64,000 bases of DNA from Agrococcus sp. KRD186 (GTDB lineage Bacteria; Actinomycetota; Actinomycetes; Actinomycetales; Microbacteriaceae), in the NCBI RefSeq assembly GCF_017168255.1, contig NZ_JABFAP010000001.1, positions 2,907,900-2,971,899 on the forward strand, written 5' to 3'. Position 1 is the first letter of the stretch. The number at the start of each line of letters is the position of its first letter. Shown here in pieces: positions 1 through 12,688 of the stretch. The notes under the pieces are model-generated. The model saw nothing but the letters and a program-made list of their open reading frames with translations. It was not told the origin of the DNA and made no database searches. The position numbers and the translations under genes are program-made.

Positions 1-80
1 TCGAGGCCGCCGGCGTCAAGGTCGGCAAGACGCCGACCGAGACCGCTCGCCTGATGCGGGAGATCATCGAGTCGCTCTGA
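1..80 (+). CDS. sucD: Succinyl-CoA ligase alpha subunit, C-terminal end only
   Basis: The last 25 codons of a gene that begins outside the window. The readable tail (KVGKTPTETARLMREIIESL before TGA) matches the conserved C-terminus of the alpha subunit of succinyl-CoA synthetase, the TCA-cycle enzyme that makes succinate and a nucleoside triphosphate from succinyl-CoA. The catalytic histidine and CoA-binding region lie outside. A strong hairpin follows 13 nt after the stop, so sucD (probably sucCD) ends a transcription unit here. Recognition rests on a short tail only. Confidence 0.8.
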   Translation, partial: EAAGVKVGKTPTETARLMREIIESL

Positions 81-92
81 CGCGACAGACCT

Positions 93-118
93 GGGGCCCC
101 GGCTGATGCCGGGGCCCT
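93..118 (+). terminator. Intrinsic terminator after sucD
   Basis: Perfect 10-bp GC stem, arms 94-103 (GGGCCCCGGC) and 108-117 (GCCGGGGCCC), with a TGAT loop. There is almost no T-tract, as is usual in high-GC actinobacteria. Confidence 0.75.
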
Positions 119-217
119 TCGTCGTCGGCGGGTGCGCTCAGGCCTCGCCAGGGTGCGCGGACTACGGTGGCCGCACGATCCGACGAGCCATCGTCGGCGA
201 CGAGCGAGGAGGCGGCG

Positions 218-391
218 ATGAGCGAGCAGCAGGGCAACGAGCACGAGGGCACGAAGAAGCCCGGCGGGCTCGGCGAGGACGGCACGATCCCGCCTGAGGA
301 GGACGGCCTCGGAGCGACCACCACCGACGAGCCGTCGACCTTCGAGCCCGAGGAGGACGAAGCCGCGGCGCCAGAGGTCGACGGGCGCTGA
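218..391 (+). CDS. Small acidic hypothetical protein (57 aa)
   Basis: ATG at 218 is preceded by GAGGAGGCGGCG, a good ribosome binding site, so this start is preferred over an upstream GTG in frame. The 57-residue product is very acidic and Pro/Gly/Thr-rich with no predicted helix or membrane segment (internal motif KKPGGLGEDGTIPPEEDGLG). Its TGA overlaps the ATG of the next (broken) gene in a TGATG arrangement, implying former translational coupling. Function unknown; the coupling suggests it once accompanied the adjacent metallo-hydrolase. A real gene is likely from the RBS and the coupling. Confidence 0.65.
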   Translation: MSEQQGNEHEGTKKPGGLGEDGTIPPEEDGLGATTTDEPSTFEPEEDEAAAPEVDGR

Positions 392-1015
392 TGGCCGCCG
401 GCGCAGCGCACGCGACGATCCTGTGCGCGACGTGCGGCGTCGAGTCAGCCGAGCCGCTGCCGGAGACCTGCCCCATCTGCGCCGACGAGCGGCAGTGGGT
501 GCCGAAGTAGGGGCAGGGGTGGACGAGCACGGACGTGCACGCCCGCGACGGCATGCGCATCGACGTCGTCGAGGTCGAGTCGAGGCTCTGGGCGCTCACC
601 TCCGAGCCCGCCGTCGGCATCGGTCAGCGGGCGCTGCTGGTGCAGACCGAGGCCGGCAACCGAGGTCGATCTGCTGCCCGGCGTACGGCTGATCCGCTTC
701 GGCGGTCACTTCCCGGGCTCCTGCATGGTGCTCTGGGCGCAGGGCAGTGACGGTGAGGGATCATTGCTGGCGGGCGACACGATCCAGCCCAAGCCCGCCC
801 GGGCCAGTTTGGGCTTCATGCGCTCGTTCCCGAACAACATCCCGATGTCGCCGGGCGTCGTGCGGCGCATCGCCGATCAGCTCGCGCCGCTGCCGTACCG
901 CCGCATCTACGGCAACATCCCTGGCCAGCTGATCGAGGAGGGCCCTGCGGCGGTCGAGCGCTCAGCTGCCCGCCACATCGCCTGGTGCCGCGGAGAGCAC
1001 GACGACCTGACCTGA
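391..1015 (+). pseudogene. Decayed MBL-fold metallo-hydrolase (stop, deletion and frameshift)
   Basis: Three collinear pieces of one metallo-beta-lactamase-fold hydrolase. Piece 1 (391-510) starts with a two-CxxC zinc-ribbon (CATCG, CPICADERQWVP) typical of this group and hits TAG at 508-510. Piece 2 continues in the same frame (511 to about 660, ending ALLVQTEAGN). Piece 3 is in another frame from about 662 to 1015 (LLPGVRLIRFGGHFPG, then LLAGDTI and FMRSFPNNIPMS). Between pieces 2 and 3 the family normally has some 60 residues including the HxHxDH metal site; these are missing. The gene therefore has a nonsense codon, an internal deletion of roughly 200 bp and a frameshift, and cannot make an active enzyme. 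Piece sizes are read from sequence; the deletion size is inferred from the family. Confidence 0.8.
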
Positions 1016-1065
1016 ACTGCGCTCTTCGCGCACCGGCTGCGTTCCCAGGACCTGCAGAGACGACG

Positions 1066-1091
1066 AATGGCCCGGCCGGAGCCGGGCCATT
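1066..1091. terminator. Bidirectional hairpin between MBL pseudogene and icd
   Basis: Perfect 11-bp stem, arms 1066-1076 and 1081-1091, CGGA loop. It starts 10 nt beyond the icd stop codon on the minus strand and 50 nt after the pseudogene on the plus strand, so it can serve both converging units. Confidence 0.7.
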
Positions 1092-1101
1092 CGCGGACAG
1101 A

Positions 1102-4960
<3,859 letters not shown>

Positions 4961-4970
4961 GATGGAGTCC

Positions 4971-5594
4971 GTGCTGCGTCTCGTCGTCCTCGTCTCCGGC
5001 AGCGGCACCAACTTCGCCGATCTGCTGCACCGCACGAAGGCGGGGCGCGTGCCTGCCGAGATCATCGCCGTCGGCGCCGACCGCGAGTGCGGCGGCATCG
5101 AGACGGCCCGGGCCGCCGGCATCCCCACCTTCGTCGAGCCCTTCACGGCACCGCGCGAGGAGTGGTCGATGCGCATCGCCGACCGCATCGCCCCCTTCGA
5201 GCCCGACCTGGTCGTGCTGTCCGGCTTCATGCGGCTGCTCTCCAGCGCCGCCGTCGCCCGGTTCGAGCCTGCCATCCTCAACACCCACCCGGCGCACCTG
5301 CCCGAGTTCCCCGGCGCGCACGGCGTCCGCGACGCGCTCGCGGCCGGCGTGGCCGAGAGCGGCGCATCCGTCATCATCGTCGACAGCGGCGTCGACACCG
5401 GCCCGATCCTCGCGCAGCAGCGCGTGCCGGTGCTGCCCGGCGACACCCAGGATGTGCTGCACGAGCGCATCAAGCTCGTCGAGCGCGACCTGCTGGCGCG
5501 GGTCATCGGCCACATCGCCGACGGCTCCATCGACCTCGCCGATCACGGCATCGAACGCCGACTCGACCGACCCGACAGTGAAGGAACACAGTGA
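4971..5594 (+). CDS. purN: Phosphoribosylglycinamide formyltransferase
   Basis: Transfers a formyl group from 10-formyl-THF to GAR in purine synthesis. Landmarks: N-terminal nucleotide loop [11 protein letters not shown], the catalytic Asn/His segment [15 protein letters not shown] and DSGVDTGPI with the catalytic Asp. The usual histidine of the TVHFVD motif is not obvious (VIIVDSGVD). GTG 4971 is preferred over ATG 4962 because TAGGAT (4958-4963), which also contains the perM stop, forms a -10 box 7 nt upstream; either start keeps the enzyme intact. It overlaps purH by 4 nt (GTGA), so the two are co-translated. Length of 207 aa is normal. Confidence 0.93.
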   Translation: MLRLVVLVSGSGTNFADLLHRTKAGRVPAEIIAVGADRECGGIETARAAGIPTFVEPFTAPREEWSMRIADRIAPFEPDLVVLSGFMRLLSSAAVARFEPAILNTHPAHLPEFPGAHGVRDALAAGVAESGASVIIVDSGVDTGPILAQQRVPVLPGDTQDVLHERIKLVERDLLARVIGHIADGSIDLADHGIERRLDRPDSEGTQ

Positions 5595-7408
5595 GCGGAC
5601 CCCAGCACGACCCGAGTCTCTACCGCGACCGCGACCAGGTGCCGTTCCAGCGCGCGCTCATCTCGGTGAGCGACAAGAGCGGCATCGTCGAGCTCGCCGG
5701 CTCGCTCGCCGCCGCCGGGGTCGAGCTGGTCTCCACCGGCTCGACCGCGAAGATGCTGGCGGATGCGGGACTGCCGGTCACCGAGGTCGCTCGCGTCACG
5801 GGGTTCCAGGAGGCGCTCGACGGGCGCGTGAAGACGCTGCACCCCGCCATCCACGCCGGCCTGCTCGCCGACCTGCGGCTCGAGCACCACGAGGCGCAGC
5901 TGGCCGAGCTGGGCATCGCGCCCTTCGAGCTCGTGATCGTGAACCTCTACCCCTTCGTGGAGACGGTGCGCTCGGGCGCGCCCGATGCCGACATCGTCGA
6001 GCAGATCGACATCGGCGGCCCGGCGATGGTGCGCGCATCCGCCAAGAACCACGCGAACGTGGCGATCGTCACCGACCCGCGCGTCTACCCGCTGATCGCC
6101 AAGGCGGCAGCCACCGGGCTCTCGCTCATGCAGCGCCGCGCGCTGGCCCGCGACGCCTTCGCGCACACCGCCGGCTACGACCGCGCGGTCGCGTGCTGGT
6201 TCGCCGGCGAGCCGGTCGAGGAGCTGCCTGCAGCACCGGCAGCCGCTGCTGCACCCGCGGCCGCAGCACCCGTAGACGCCGCGACCGCTGCCGCAGCGCC
6301 GTCTGCCGCCGCGCCGGTCGCCGAGGCGCCCGCGCTGGTCGAGCCGGGCGAGCAGCGCCCCACGGCGGCGCCCGCGCCCGCCCGCGCGGACGCGGCGGGC
6401 GCGGCTGCGCAGACCGACGCATCCGACGCCCTGCCCGACACCGGCAGCGCCACCGGACTGCTTCGGGCCGTCGGCGCGGCGAGCCTCGTGCAGGGGCTGC
6501 GCTACGGCGAGAACAGCCACCAGCAGGCTGGCCTGTTCGGGCTGCCGGGCGGGAACGGCATCACGCAGGCCGAGCTGCTGCACGGCAAGCCGATGTCGTT
6601 CAACAACTACGTCGACGCCGATGCCGCCCTGCGCGCCGCGTTCGACTTCACCGAGCCGGCCGTCGCCATCATCAAGCACGCGAACCCCTGCGGCATCGCG
6701 GTCGCAGCACCGGGCGCCGCCGACGCGATCGCCTCGGCGCACCAGCGCGCCCACGCCTGCGACCCGGTGTCGGCCTTCGGCGGCGTGATCGCCGCGAACC
6801 GCACGGTGACCGCGGCCATGGCCGAGACGGTGAAGGACATCTTCACCGAGGTGGTCGTCGCGCCCGACTTCGAGCCCGAGGCGCTCGAGCTGCTGACGGC
6901 CAAGAAGAACATCCGGCTGCTGCGCCTGCCCGCCGGCTACGTGCGCGAGGGCAGCGAGCTGCGGCAGGTCTCGGGCGGCGTGCTCGTGCAGCAGCCCGAC
7001 ACCTTCGAGGGCTTCTCGTCGCACACCTGGCGGCGCGTGTCGGGCTCGCACGTCTCCGACGCGGTGCTCGCCGACCTCGAGTTCGCGTGGCGCGCGGTGC
7101 GCTCGGTGAAGTCGAACGCCATCCTGCTCGCCTCCGGCCTCGCCTCGGTGGGCGTCGGCATGGGGCAGGTCAACCGGGTCGACTCGTGCCACCTCGCCGT
7201 CTCGCGCGCGGGGGAGCGGGCGGCCGGCTCGGTGGCAGCGTCGGACGCGTTCTTCCCGTTCGCCGACGGCCTGCAGGTGCTGCTCGACGCGGGCGTCACC
7301 GCGGTCGTGCAGCCGGGCGGATCGGTGCGCGACGAGGAGGTCGTCGCGGCCGCGAACGCCGCCGGCATCACGATGTACTTCACGGGCGAGCGGCACTTCG
7401 CTCACTGA
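5591..7408 (+). CDS. purH: Bifunctional AICAR transformylase/IMP cyclohydrolase with Ala/Pro-rich linker
   Basis: Catalyses the last two steps to IMP. Residues about 17-205 form the MGS-like IMP cyclohydrolase ([40 protein letters not shown]) and residues about 298-605 the AICAR transformylase ([43 protein letters not shown]). Between them, residues about 207-297 are a low-complexity Ala/Pro stretch; PurH is normally 510-530 aa with a short linker, so some 70 extra residues are inserted. GTG start with AAGGAA RBS overlaps the purN stop. The inserted segment has no predicted fold and both domains look complete, so the enzyme is probably active. Confidence 0.95.
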   Translation: MSGPQHDPSLYRDRDQVPFQRALISVSDKSGIVELAGSLAAAGVELVSTGSTAKMLADAGLPVTEVARVTGFQEALDGRVKTLHPAIHAGLLADLRLEHHEAQLAELGIAPFELVIVNLYPFVETVRSGAPDADIVEQIDIGGPAMVRASAKNHANVAIVTDPRVYPLIAKAAATGLSLMQRRALARDAFAHTAGYDRAVACWFAGEPVEELPAAPAAAAAPAAAAPVDAATAAAAPSAAAPVAEAPALVEPGEQRPTAAPAPARADAAGAAAQTDASDALPDTGSATGLLRAVGAASLVQGLRYGENSHQQAGLFGLPGGNGITQAELLHGKPMSFNNYVDADAALRAAFDFTEPAVAIIKHANPCGIAVAAPGAADAIASAHQRAHACDPVSAFGGVIAANRTVTAAMAETVKDIFTEVVVAPDFEPEALELLTAKKNIRLLRLPAGYVREGSELRQVSGGVLVQQPDTFEGFSSHTWRRVSGSHVSDAVLADLEFAWRAVRSVKSNAILLASGLASVGVGMGQVNRVDSCHLAVSRAGERAAGSVAASDAFFPFADGLQVLLDAGVTAVVQPGGSVRDEEVVAAANAAGITMYFTGERHFAH

Positions 7409-7448
7409 GCGCGCGCGGCACTCCGCGCTCGCCGGTAGTCTCGCTCGG

Positions 7449-8000
7449 ATGAGCGCGGGCACCATCGACGACGTGCGGCGGGCTCGCCGCATCCTCTGCT
7501 TCGGCGCCACCGGCTCCGGCAAGTCGACGATGGCGGCGCTGCTGGGGGAGCGGCTCGGCCTGCCCGTCGTGCTGGTCGACGAGCTGTGCTGGGAGCCGGG
7601 CTGGGTGCAGCCGCCGCGCGACGAGCTCGACCGGCGCATCCTGCCGGTGCTCGATGGCGAGGCCTACGTCATCGACTCGGTCTACCGCTTCCACAACGCC
7701 GCCGCGCTCGAGCGCGTCGACGCGATCGTCGGCCTCGACTACCCGCGCGCCACCTCGCTCGCGCGCCTCGTGCGCCGCACGGCCCGACGCATCCGCACCC
7801 GTGAGCTGGTCTGCAACGGCAACCGCGAGAGCCTGCGCATCGCGCTCTCGAGCGATTCGATCCTGTGGTGGCACTTCCGCTCCTGGCGCTCGAAGCGCGA
7901 GCGCCTCCGGCAGTGGCACGCGGATGCGTCGGCGCCACCCGTGCTCCTCCTGGCGCGCCCCCGCCACGCGGACGCCCTGCTCGCGCAGCTGGAAGGCTGA
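7449..8000 (+). CDS. P-loop adenylate-kinase-like / FlaR-type nucleotide-binding protein
   Basis: A 183-residue P-loop protein: Walker A FGATGSGKSTMAALLGERL near residues 18-36, then LVDELCWEPGW and later SVYRF, DYPRATSLARLVRRTARRI and WWHFRSW. This pattern belongs to the small adenylate-kinase-like group often named topology modulation protein FlaR; the true substrate is unknown. TAGTCT at 7436-7441, 7 nt before ATG, indicates a leaderless transcript separate from purH. It stands alone between purH and the ABC exporter leader. The kinase-like fold is well supported; the biological role is not. Confidence 0.7.
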   Translation: MSAGTIDDVRRARRILCFGATGSGKSTMAALLGERLGLPVVLVDELCWEPGWVQPPRDELDRRILPVLDGEAYVIDSVYRFHNAAALERVDAIVGLDYPRATSLARLVRRTARRIRTRELVCNGNRESLRIALSSDSILWWHFRSWRSKRERLRQWHADASAPPVLLLARPRHADALLAQLEG

Positions 8001-8074
8001 CGTCCCGGCGCCACCCTCCGTGCGCACGAGTGGGGGACAAAGCAGAAATGATTGGGAGACCTCGATCACAGGGG

Positions 8075-8104
8075 TGGACGGGGCAACCCGCATCTGCTTA
8101 GACT
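8075..8104 (+). promoter_or_regulatory. Candidate promoter of the ABC exporter leader
   Basis: TAGACT at 8099-8104 resembles a -10 box; TGGACG at 8075-8080 is a weak -35 at 18 nt spacing. The expected transcript would start near 8111, giving a leader of about 290 nt before the exporter gene. Confidence 0.4.
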
Positions 8105-8151
8105 GAAAGGCTGCACGCGCCACACCGGAGCGGCCGACCAAGGAGGATGCC

Positions 8152-8229
8152 ATGAGCACGACGACGACCGCCCCGATCGCTGCCGCCGGCCTCTTCCCCG
8201 TCCGCTCCGCACGCGCAGGCGTCCGCTAG
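8152..8229 (+). CDS. 25-aa upstream ORF (possible leader peptide)
   Basis: ATG at 8152 is preceded by CAAGGAGGATGCC, one of the best Shine-Dalgarno sequences in the window. The peptide begins MSTTTTAPIAAAG and ends RSARAGVR before TAG, with no membrane or signal segment. A strong RBS on such a short frame, in the 5' leader of a drug-type ABC exporter, suggests a regulatory leader peptide that senses translation, as known for actinobacterial antibiotic-response genes. That role is inference. Confidence 0.45.
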   Translation: MSTTTTAPIAAAGLFPVRSARAGVR

Positions 8230-8397
8230 CAGGAGGGCCAGCCAGCCCGCCGCGAGCCCTGCTCGCCCCGTCGCAGTCGGATCGCCCTGAGCTGTCAGTG
8301 GCGCGACCGATCATCGACGAAGCACCACCCCTGGCGACCCACCGGTCGCACCGCTCCAACCGCTGGCGCACGACGCCGGCGGCATGAAGGATCCGCA
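8230..8397 (+). promoter_or_regulatory. Non-coding leader of the ABC exporter with competing stem arms
   Basis: With the upstream ORF this fills the 397-bp gap 8001-8397, which has no other gene. GCGACC at 8334-8339 pairs with GGTCGC at 8344-8349 across a CACC loop. A second GCGACC at 8303-8308 could compete for the same GGTCGC arm. Two mutually exclusive pairings downstream of a translated ORF are the layout of an attenuator, but the stems are only 6 bp, so this is tentative. Confidence 0.35.
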
Positions 8398-10326
8398 ATG
8401 TCCTCGTCCCTCCCGGACCAGTCCCCGCCCGACCAGACCTCTGGCGACCAGACCTCTGGCGTCCAGAGCCCTGGCGACACCAAGCCGATCGGCCACCTGA
8501 GCGCGCTTGCGCGGCTGCTGCCGTACATCCGCCCCGTGCTGCCGAGGCTGCTGCTGGGCACGTTCGCAGCACTGCTCTCAGCGCTGCTGAGCCTCGCGAC
8601 ACCGATGGTGATGCGCGTGCTCGTCGACGGCCCGCTCGCCGAGGCAGACGCGGCCGCCGTCTGGCCTGTCGCGCTGCTGATCCTGGCGCTGGCGCTGGGC
8701 GAGGCCTTCTTCGTCTTCATGCGCCGCTTCCTCGTCACGCTGCCGTCGACGCAGGTCGAGGCGACGATGCGCAGCGCGCTCTACCGCAAGCTGCAGGCGC
8801 TGCCGGTCGCCTTCCACGACCGCTGGCAGTCCGGCCAGCTGCTCAGCCGCGCCGTGCAGGATCTCGGCATGATCCGCCGCTTCAGCGCCTTCGGCGCACC
8901 GCTGCTGGTCGTCAACGCGATCACCCTCGCGGTCGGCATCGTCATCCTGTTCGTCTGGAGCCCGATCCTGGCGTCGGTGTTCGTGGTGATGTCCGCGCCG
9001 GTCGTGTTCGTGGCGCTGCGCTTCGAGCGCCGCTACTTCCTCGTCTCGCGTGCCGCGCAGGATCAGGCCGGCGACCTCGCGACCACGGTCGAGCAGTCGA
9101 TCCACGGCATCCGCGTGCTGAAGGCGTTCGGCCGCGGCCGGCACGCGCTCGAGGGCTTCACGAGCCAGGCCTCAACGCTGCGCGAGACCGAGATCGACAA
9201 GGCGCGCATGGACGGCCACCTGTGGATGTGGCTGACGATCGTCCCCTACGTCTCCTACGCCGTCTGCCTGTTCCTGGGCGTCGCCCTCACCGCGAGCGGT
9301 CAGCTCTCGGTCGGCACGCTCGCGGGCTTCTTCGCGGTCGCGATGGTGCTCAACTGGCCCATCGAGTCGATCGGGTTCCTCTTCGCGTTCCTCATCGACG
9401 CGTCGAACGCCTCGCGCCGCTTCCACGAGATCATCGATTCCGAGAACACGATCGTCGACCCGGTCGCGCCGCGCACGATCGCGAGCCCGAAGGGCCGGCT
9501 CGTGTTCGAGGACGTGCACTTCCGCTACCAGGACGCGCAGCCGCACGAGCGCGACCTCGTCGACGGCGCGACGCTCACGCTCGAGCCGGGCGAGACGATG
9601 GCGCTCATCGGCGTCACCGGCTCCGGCAAGACGACGCTCACCGCGCTGCCCACCCGCCTGTACGACGTGACGGGTGGCCGCGTGCTGCTCGACGGCGTCG
9701 ACGTGCGCGATCTCACGCTCGAGGAGCTGCGCACGCACGTGGCGATGGCCTTCGAGGACGCGACGCTGTTCTCGGCGTCCGTGCGCGACAACGTGCTCAT
9801 GGGTGCCCCGGATGCGTCCGAGGAGGCCCTCGACCGCGCCCTCGCGATCGCGCAGGCCGACTTCGCACGCGACCTGCCGAAGGGTCTCGACACCGAGATC
9901 GGTGAGGAGGGCCTCTCGCTCTCCGGCGGCCAGCGGCAGCGGCTCGCGCTCGCCCGCGCGGTGGCCGCGGCGCCCGCGGTGCTCGTGCTCGACGACCCGC
10001 TCTCGGCGCTCGACGTCGAGACGGAGGCGCTCGTCGAGGCGGCGCTGCGCAACGTGCTCGAGACGACGACGGCGCTCATCGTCGCCCACCGGCCGAGCAC
10101 CGTGCAGCTCGCCGACCGCGTCGCGCTCATGCGTGACGGCAGGATCGACGACGTCGGCACGCACTCCGAGCTGCTCGCGCGCAGCGCGCACTATCGCTTC
10201 GTCATCTCCAGCCTCGAGGAGGCGGCGCGCGACCGGAAGACCATCGAGACCGTCACCGGCTCGATGGAGCAGATCCAGCTCGACGACCTCGATCCGCAGA
10301 CGACCACCGAGGAGGTGACCCGATGA
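8398..10326 (+). CDS. ABC exporter half-transporter, degenerate ATPase-site subunit
   Basis: A 642-residue type IV (multidrug/lipid) ABC exporter: about six membrane helices (residues 45-330) followed by a nucleotide-binding domain. Walker A lysine K411 (GVTGSGKTT), LSGGQ signature at 508-512, Walker B D532. The residue after Walker B is Asp533 (LDDP) instead of the catalytic Glu, and the Q-loop Gln is Glu453 (AFEDATLF). The next gene has a normal Glu but a non-canonical signature, so the two form a heterodimer with one degenerate ATP site. A 15-bp repeat gives DQTSG twice near the N-terminus. The stop overlaps the partner's ATG. Substrate unknown. Confidence 0.9.
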   Translation: MSSSLPDQSPPDQTSGDQTSGVQSPGDTKPIGHLSALARLLPYIRPVLPRLLLGTFAALLSALLSLATPMVMRVLVDGPLAEADAAAVWPVALLILALALGEAFFVFMRRFLVTLPSTQVEATMRSALYRKLQALPVAFHDRWQSGQLLSRAVQDLGMIRRFSAFGAPLLVVNAITLAVGIVILFVWSPILASVFVVMSAPVVFVALRFERRYFLVSRAAQDQAGDLATTVEQSIHGIRVLKAFGRGRHALEGFTSQASTLRETEIDKARMDGHLWMWLTIVPYVSYAVCLFLGVALTASGQLSVGTLAGFFAVAMVLNWPIESIGFLFAFLIDASNASRRFHEIIDSENTIVDPVAPRTIASPKGRLVFEDVHFRYQDAQPHERDLVDGATLTLEPGETMALIGVTGSGKTTLTALPTRLYDVTGGRVLLDGVDVRDLTLEELRTHVAMAFEDATLFSASVRDNVLMGAPDASEEALDRALAIAQADFARDLPKGLDTEIGEEGLSLSGGQRQRLALARAVAAAPAVLVLDDPLSALDVETEALVEAALRNVLETTTALIVAHRPSTVQLADRVALMRDGRIDDVGTHSELLARSAHYRFVISSLEEAARDRKTIETVTGSMEQIQLDDLDPQTTTEEVTR

Positions 10327-12131
10327 CCGTCCAGGGAGTGCAGGGCGAAGACCGCACCGACTACACGAAGGCGGAGTCGAAGCAGATCCGCGCGCGCTCG
10401 CGCCGGCTGCTCGGCTCGCTGCTCAAGCCGCACATGGCACGCGTGGTGCTGACGATGGTGCTCGTCGTGATCGCGGTCGCCGCGAACGTCGCCGGGCCCA
10501 TGCTCATCGCCTACGGCATCGACACCGCGCTGCCGGCCATCATCGAGCGGTCCGACTGGGTGCCGCTGTGGGGCGCGACGATCGTCTACATCGTCGCCGC
10601 GATCGTCGGCGGCGTGCTCATGTTCGTCTACACCGTGAGCATCGCGCGCATCAGCCAGACGGTGCTGTTCGACCTCCGCCGCCGGCTCTTCGACCACGCG
10701 CAGCGCCTCAGCCTCGAGTTCCACGAGAGCTACACCTCGGGCCGCATCATCGCGCGGCAGACGAGCGACCTCGAATCGATCCGCGACCTGCTCGACCAGG
10801 GGCTCAACGAGCTCGTGCGGGGCGTGCTGTTCATGGGCTTCACGGCGGTCGCCATCACGATCCTCGACCCGCTCTCGGGCCTCATCATCTTCGTGGCCCT
10901 CGTCCCCGCAGTCATCCTCACCCGCTGGTTCCAGCTGCGCTCGACGAAGCTGTTCCGCGAGACCCGCACGACCAGCGCGCGCATGATCGTGCACTTCGTC
11001 GAGACCATGACGGGCATCCGTGCGGTGAAGGCGTTCCGCACGGAGCCGAGGGACCAGCACGAGTTCGACCAGCGCGTCGACGACTACCGCGACGCGAACT
11101 TCCGCACCATCAACATCTTCGGCATCTACGAGCCGGGCATCATGGCGATCGGCGCGATCACGCTCGCGACGCTCGTGCTGGTCGGCGGCCTGCGCGTCGT
11201 CGACGGCACGCTCGACATCGGTGCGCTGCTGGGCATCGCGCTCTACGCGCGCAACTTCTTCCAGCCCATCCAGGGCATCGGGATGTTCTTCAACGGCTAC
11301 CAGGCGGCCTCGGCCGCGCTCGAGAAGATCTCGGGCGTGCTCGAGGAGGAGCCGACGGTCAAGGAGCCGGCGGCACCCAAGGCATTGCCGGCCTCGCGCG
11401 GCCAGATCGACTTCGACGAGGTGCGCTTCTCGTACGGCAGCGACACGACGGTGCTGCCCGACTTCGAGCTGCACATCCCCTCCGGGCAGACGATCGCGCT
11501 CGTCGGCACCACCGGCGCGGGCAAGTCGACGCTCGCGAAGCTCGTCTCGCGCTTCTACGACCCCACCGAGGGCTCTGTGAAGCTCGACGGCGTCGACCTG
11601 CGTGCGCTCACGAACGACGACCTCCGGAGGGCGGTCGTGATGGTCACGCAGGAGGCCTATCTCTTCTCGGGCACCGTGGCCGACAACATCGCGCTCGGCA
11701 GGCCCGGCGCGAGCGTCGAGGACATCGAGATGGCAGCCCGAGCCGTCGGCGCGCACGAGTTCATCACGGCGCTGCCGGACGGCTACGACACCGACGTGAA
11801 CAAGCGCGGCGGCCGCGTGAGCGCCGGCCAGCGGCAGCTGCTGTCGTTCGCGCGCGCCTTCCTCGCCGATCCGCGCGTGCTCATCCTCGACGAGGCCACC
11901 GCCTCGCTCGACATCCCCTCCGAGCGGCTCGTGCAGGAGGGCCTGACGACGCTGCTGGCCGACCGCACGGCCATCATCATCGCCCACCGGCTCTCGACCG
12001 TCGCGATCGCCGACCGGGTACTGGTGATGGAGCACGGCCGCATCATCGAGGACGGCAGCCCCGACGAGCTCATCGCCCAGGGCGGCAAGTTCGCGTCGCT
12101 GCACCGCGCCTGGCGCGACTCGCTGGTGTGA
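10323..12131 (+). CDS. ABC exporter half-transporter, catalytic subunit
   Basis: A 602-residue partner of the preceding half-transporter: six membrane helices (about residues 35-325) and a C-terminal ATPase. Walker A K401 (TTGAGKST), Q-loop [11 protein letters not shown], Walker B D523 with catalytic Glu524 (LDEATASLD) and H-loop IAHRLST are canonical, whereas the signature is VSAGQ (499-503) instead of LSGGQ. This VSAGQ faces the Asp533 site of the partner, matching asymmetric exporters such as BmrCD/TM287-288. ATG overlaps the upstream TGA by 4 nt and is preceded by GAGGAGG. Product exported is unknown; a multidrug or lipid role is usual for the family. Confidence 0.9.
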   Translation: MTVQGVQGEDRTDYTKAESKQIRARSRRLLGSLLKPHMARVVLTMVLVVIAVAANVAGPMLIAYGIDTALPAIIERSDWVPLWGATIVYIVAAIVGGVLMFVYTVSIARISQTVLFDLRRRLFDHAQRLSLEFHESYTSGRIIARQTSDLESIRDLLDQGLNELVRGVLFMGFTAVAITILDPLSGLIIFVALVPAVILTRWFQLRSTKLFRETRTTSARMIVHFVETMTGIRAVKAFRTEPRDQHEFDQRVDDYRDANFRTINIFGIYEPGIMAIGAITLATLVLVGGLRVVDGTLDIGALLGIALYARNFFQPIQGIGMFFNGYQAASAALEKISGVLEEEPTVKEPAAPKALPASRGQIDFDEVRFSYGSDTTVLPDFELHIPSGQTIALVGTTGAGKSTLAKLVSRFYDPTEGSVKLDGVDLRALTNDDLRRAVVMVTQEAYLFSGTVADNIALGRPGASVEDIEMAARAVGAHEFITALPDGYDTDVNKRGGRVSAGQRQLLSFARAFLADPRVLILDEATASLDIPSERLVQEGLTTLLADRTAIIIAHRLSTVAIADRVLVMEHGRIIEDGSPDELIAQGGKFASLHRAWRDSLV

Positions 12132-12183
12132 TCGGCGGTGGCGCTACGGTGCGAGCGCGCACGGCGGTGGGCCCGTCAGGCTG

Positions 12184-12630
12184 TCAGAGCGACTTGCGCC
12201 CGATGGATTCGCCGTACTCGTTCTCGCCGATGATCTCGAAGCCGACGGCCTGGAAGAAGTTGCCCGGCCCGAGATCGTCCTCCTCCCACACCGCGTAGAC
12301 GCTGTCGAAGCCGAGGCGCTTGGCCTCCTGGGCGACCTGGTCGACGGTGAAGGTGCCGACGCCGCGGCGCTGCGCCTCGCCCGCCACGTACATGCGGAGG
12401 ATGCTCGAGCGGTATTCGTCGCGATCGACCTCGGCGTCGAAGTTGGCCATCACGTAGGCCACCGGCTCGTCGCCGTCGAAGATGACGCGCTGCCAGGCGC
12501 TCTGCGTGTTGACGAATTCCTCGAGCTTCGCATTGGCCGCGAGGAAGGCCTCTTGGCCGCGTTTCAGCGTCATGCCGTTGGCCGCGACGACGTTCGCGGC
12601 GGAGAGCTCTTCGAGGCGCAGGTTCGTCAT
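12184..12630 (-). CDS. GNAT-family N-acetyltransferase
   Basis: A 148-residue acetyltransferase of the GNAT fold. The acetyl-CoA loop is seen as MYVAGEAQRRGVGTFTVDQVAQEA (motif A, Q/RxxGxG/A, about residues 82-105), followed by motif B AVWEEDDLGPGNFFQAVGFEII. Start: ATG 12630 with TACGGT (rc of 12637-12642) 6 nt upstream, a leaderless layout. It is convergent with the exporter operon. The acceptor substrate cannot be told from sequence. Confidence 0.8.
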   Translation of the reverse strand: MTNLRLEELSAANVVAANGMTLKRGQEAFLAANAKLEEFVNTQSAWQRVIFDGDEPVAYVMANFDAEVDRDEYRSSILRMYVAGEAQRRGVGTFTVDQVAQEAKRLGFDSVYAVWEEDDLGPGNFFQAVGFEIIGENEYGESIGRKSL

Positions 12631-12688
12631 GGGCACACCGTACCAGCGCCCGCCCCGCTGCCACATGGGAGTCGCCGGTGCTGTCGGA

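Noticed and set aside
8052..8387. 111-codon frame in the exporter leader
   Set aside because: No RBS, low-complexity Arg/Pro content; the short ORF at 8152 in another frame has the strong RBS instead.
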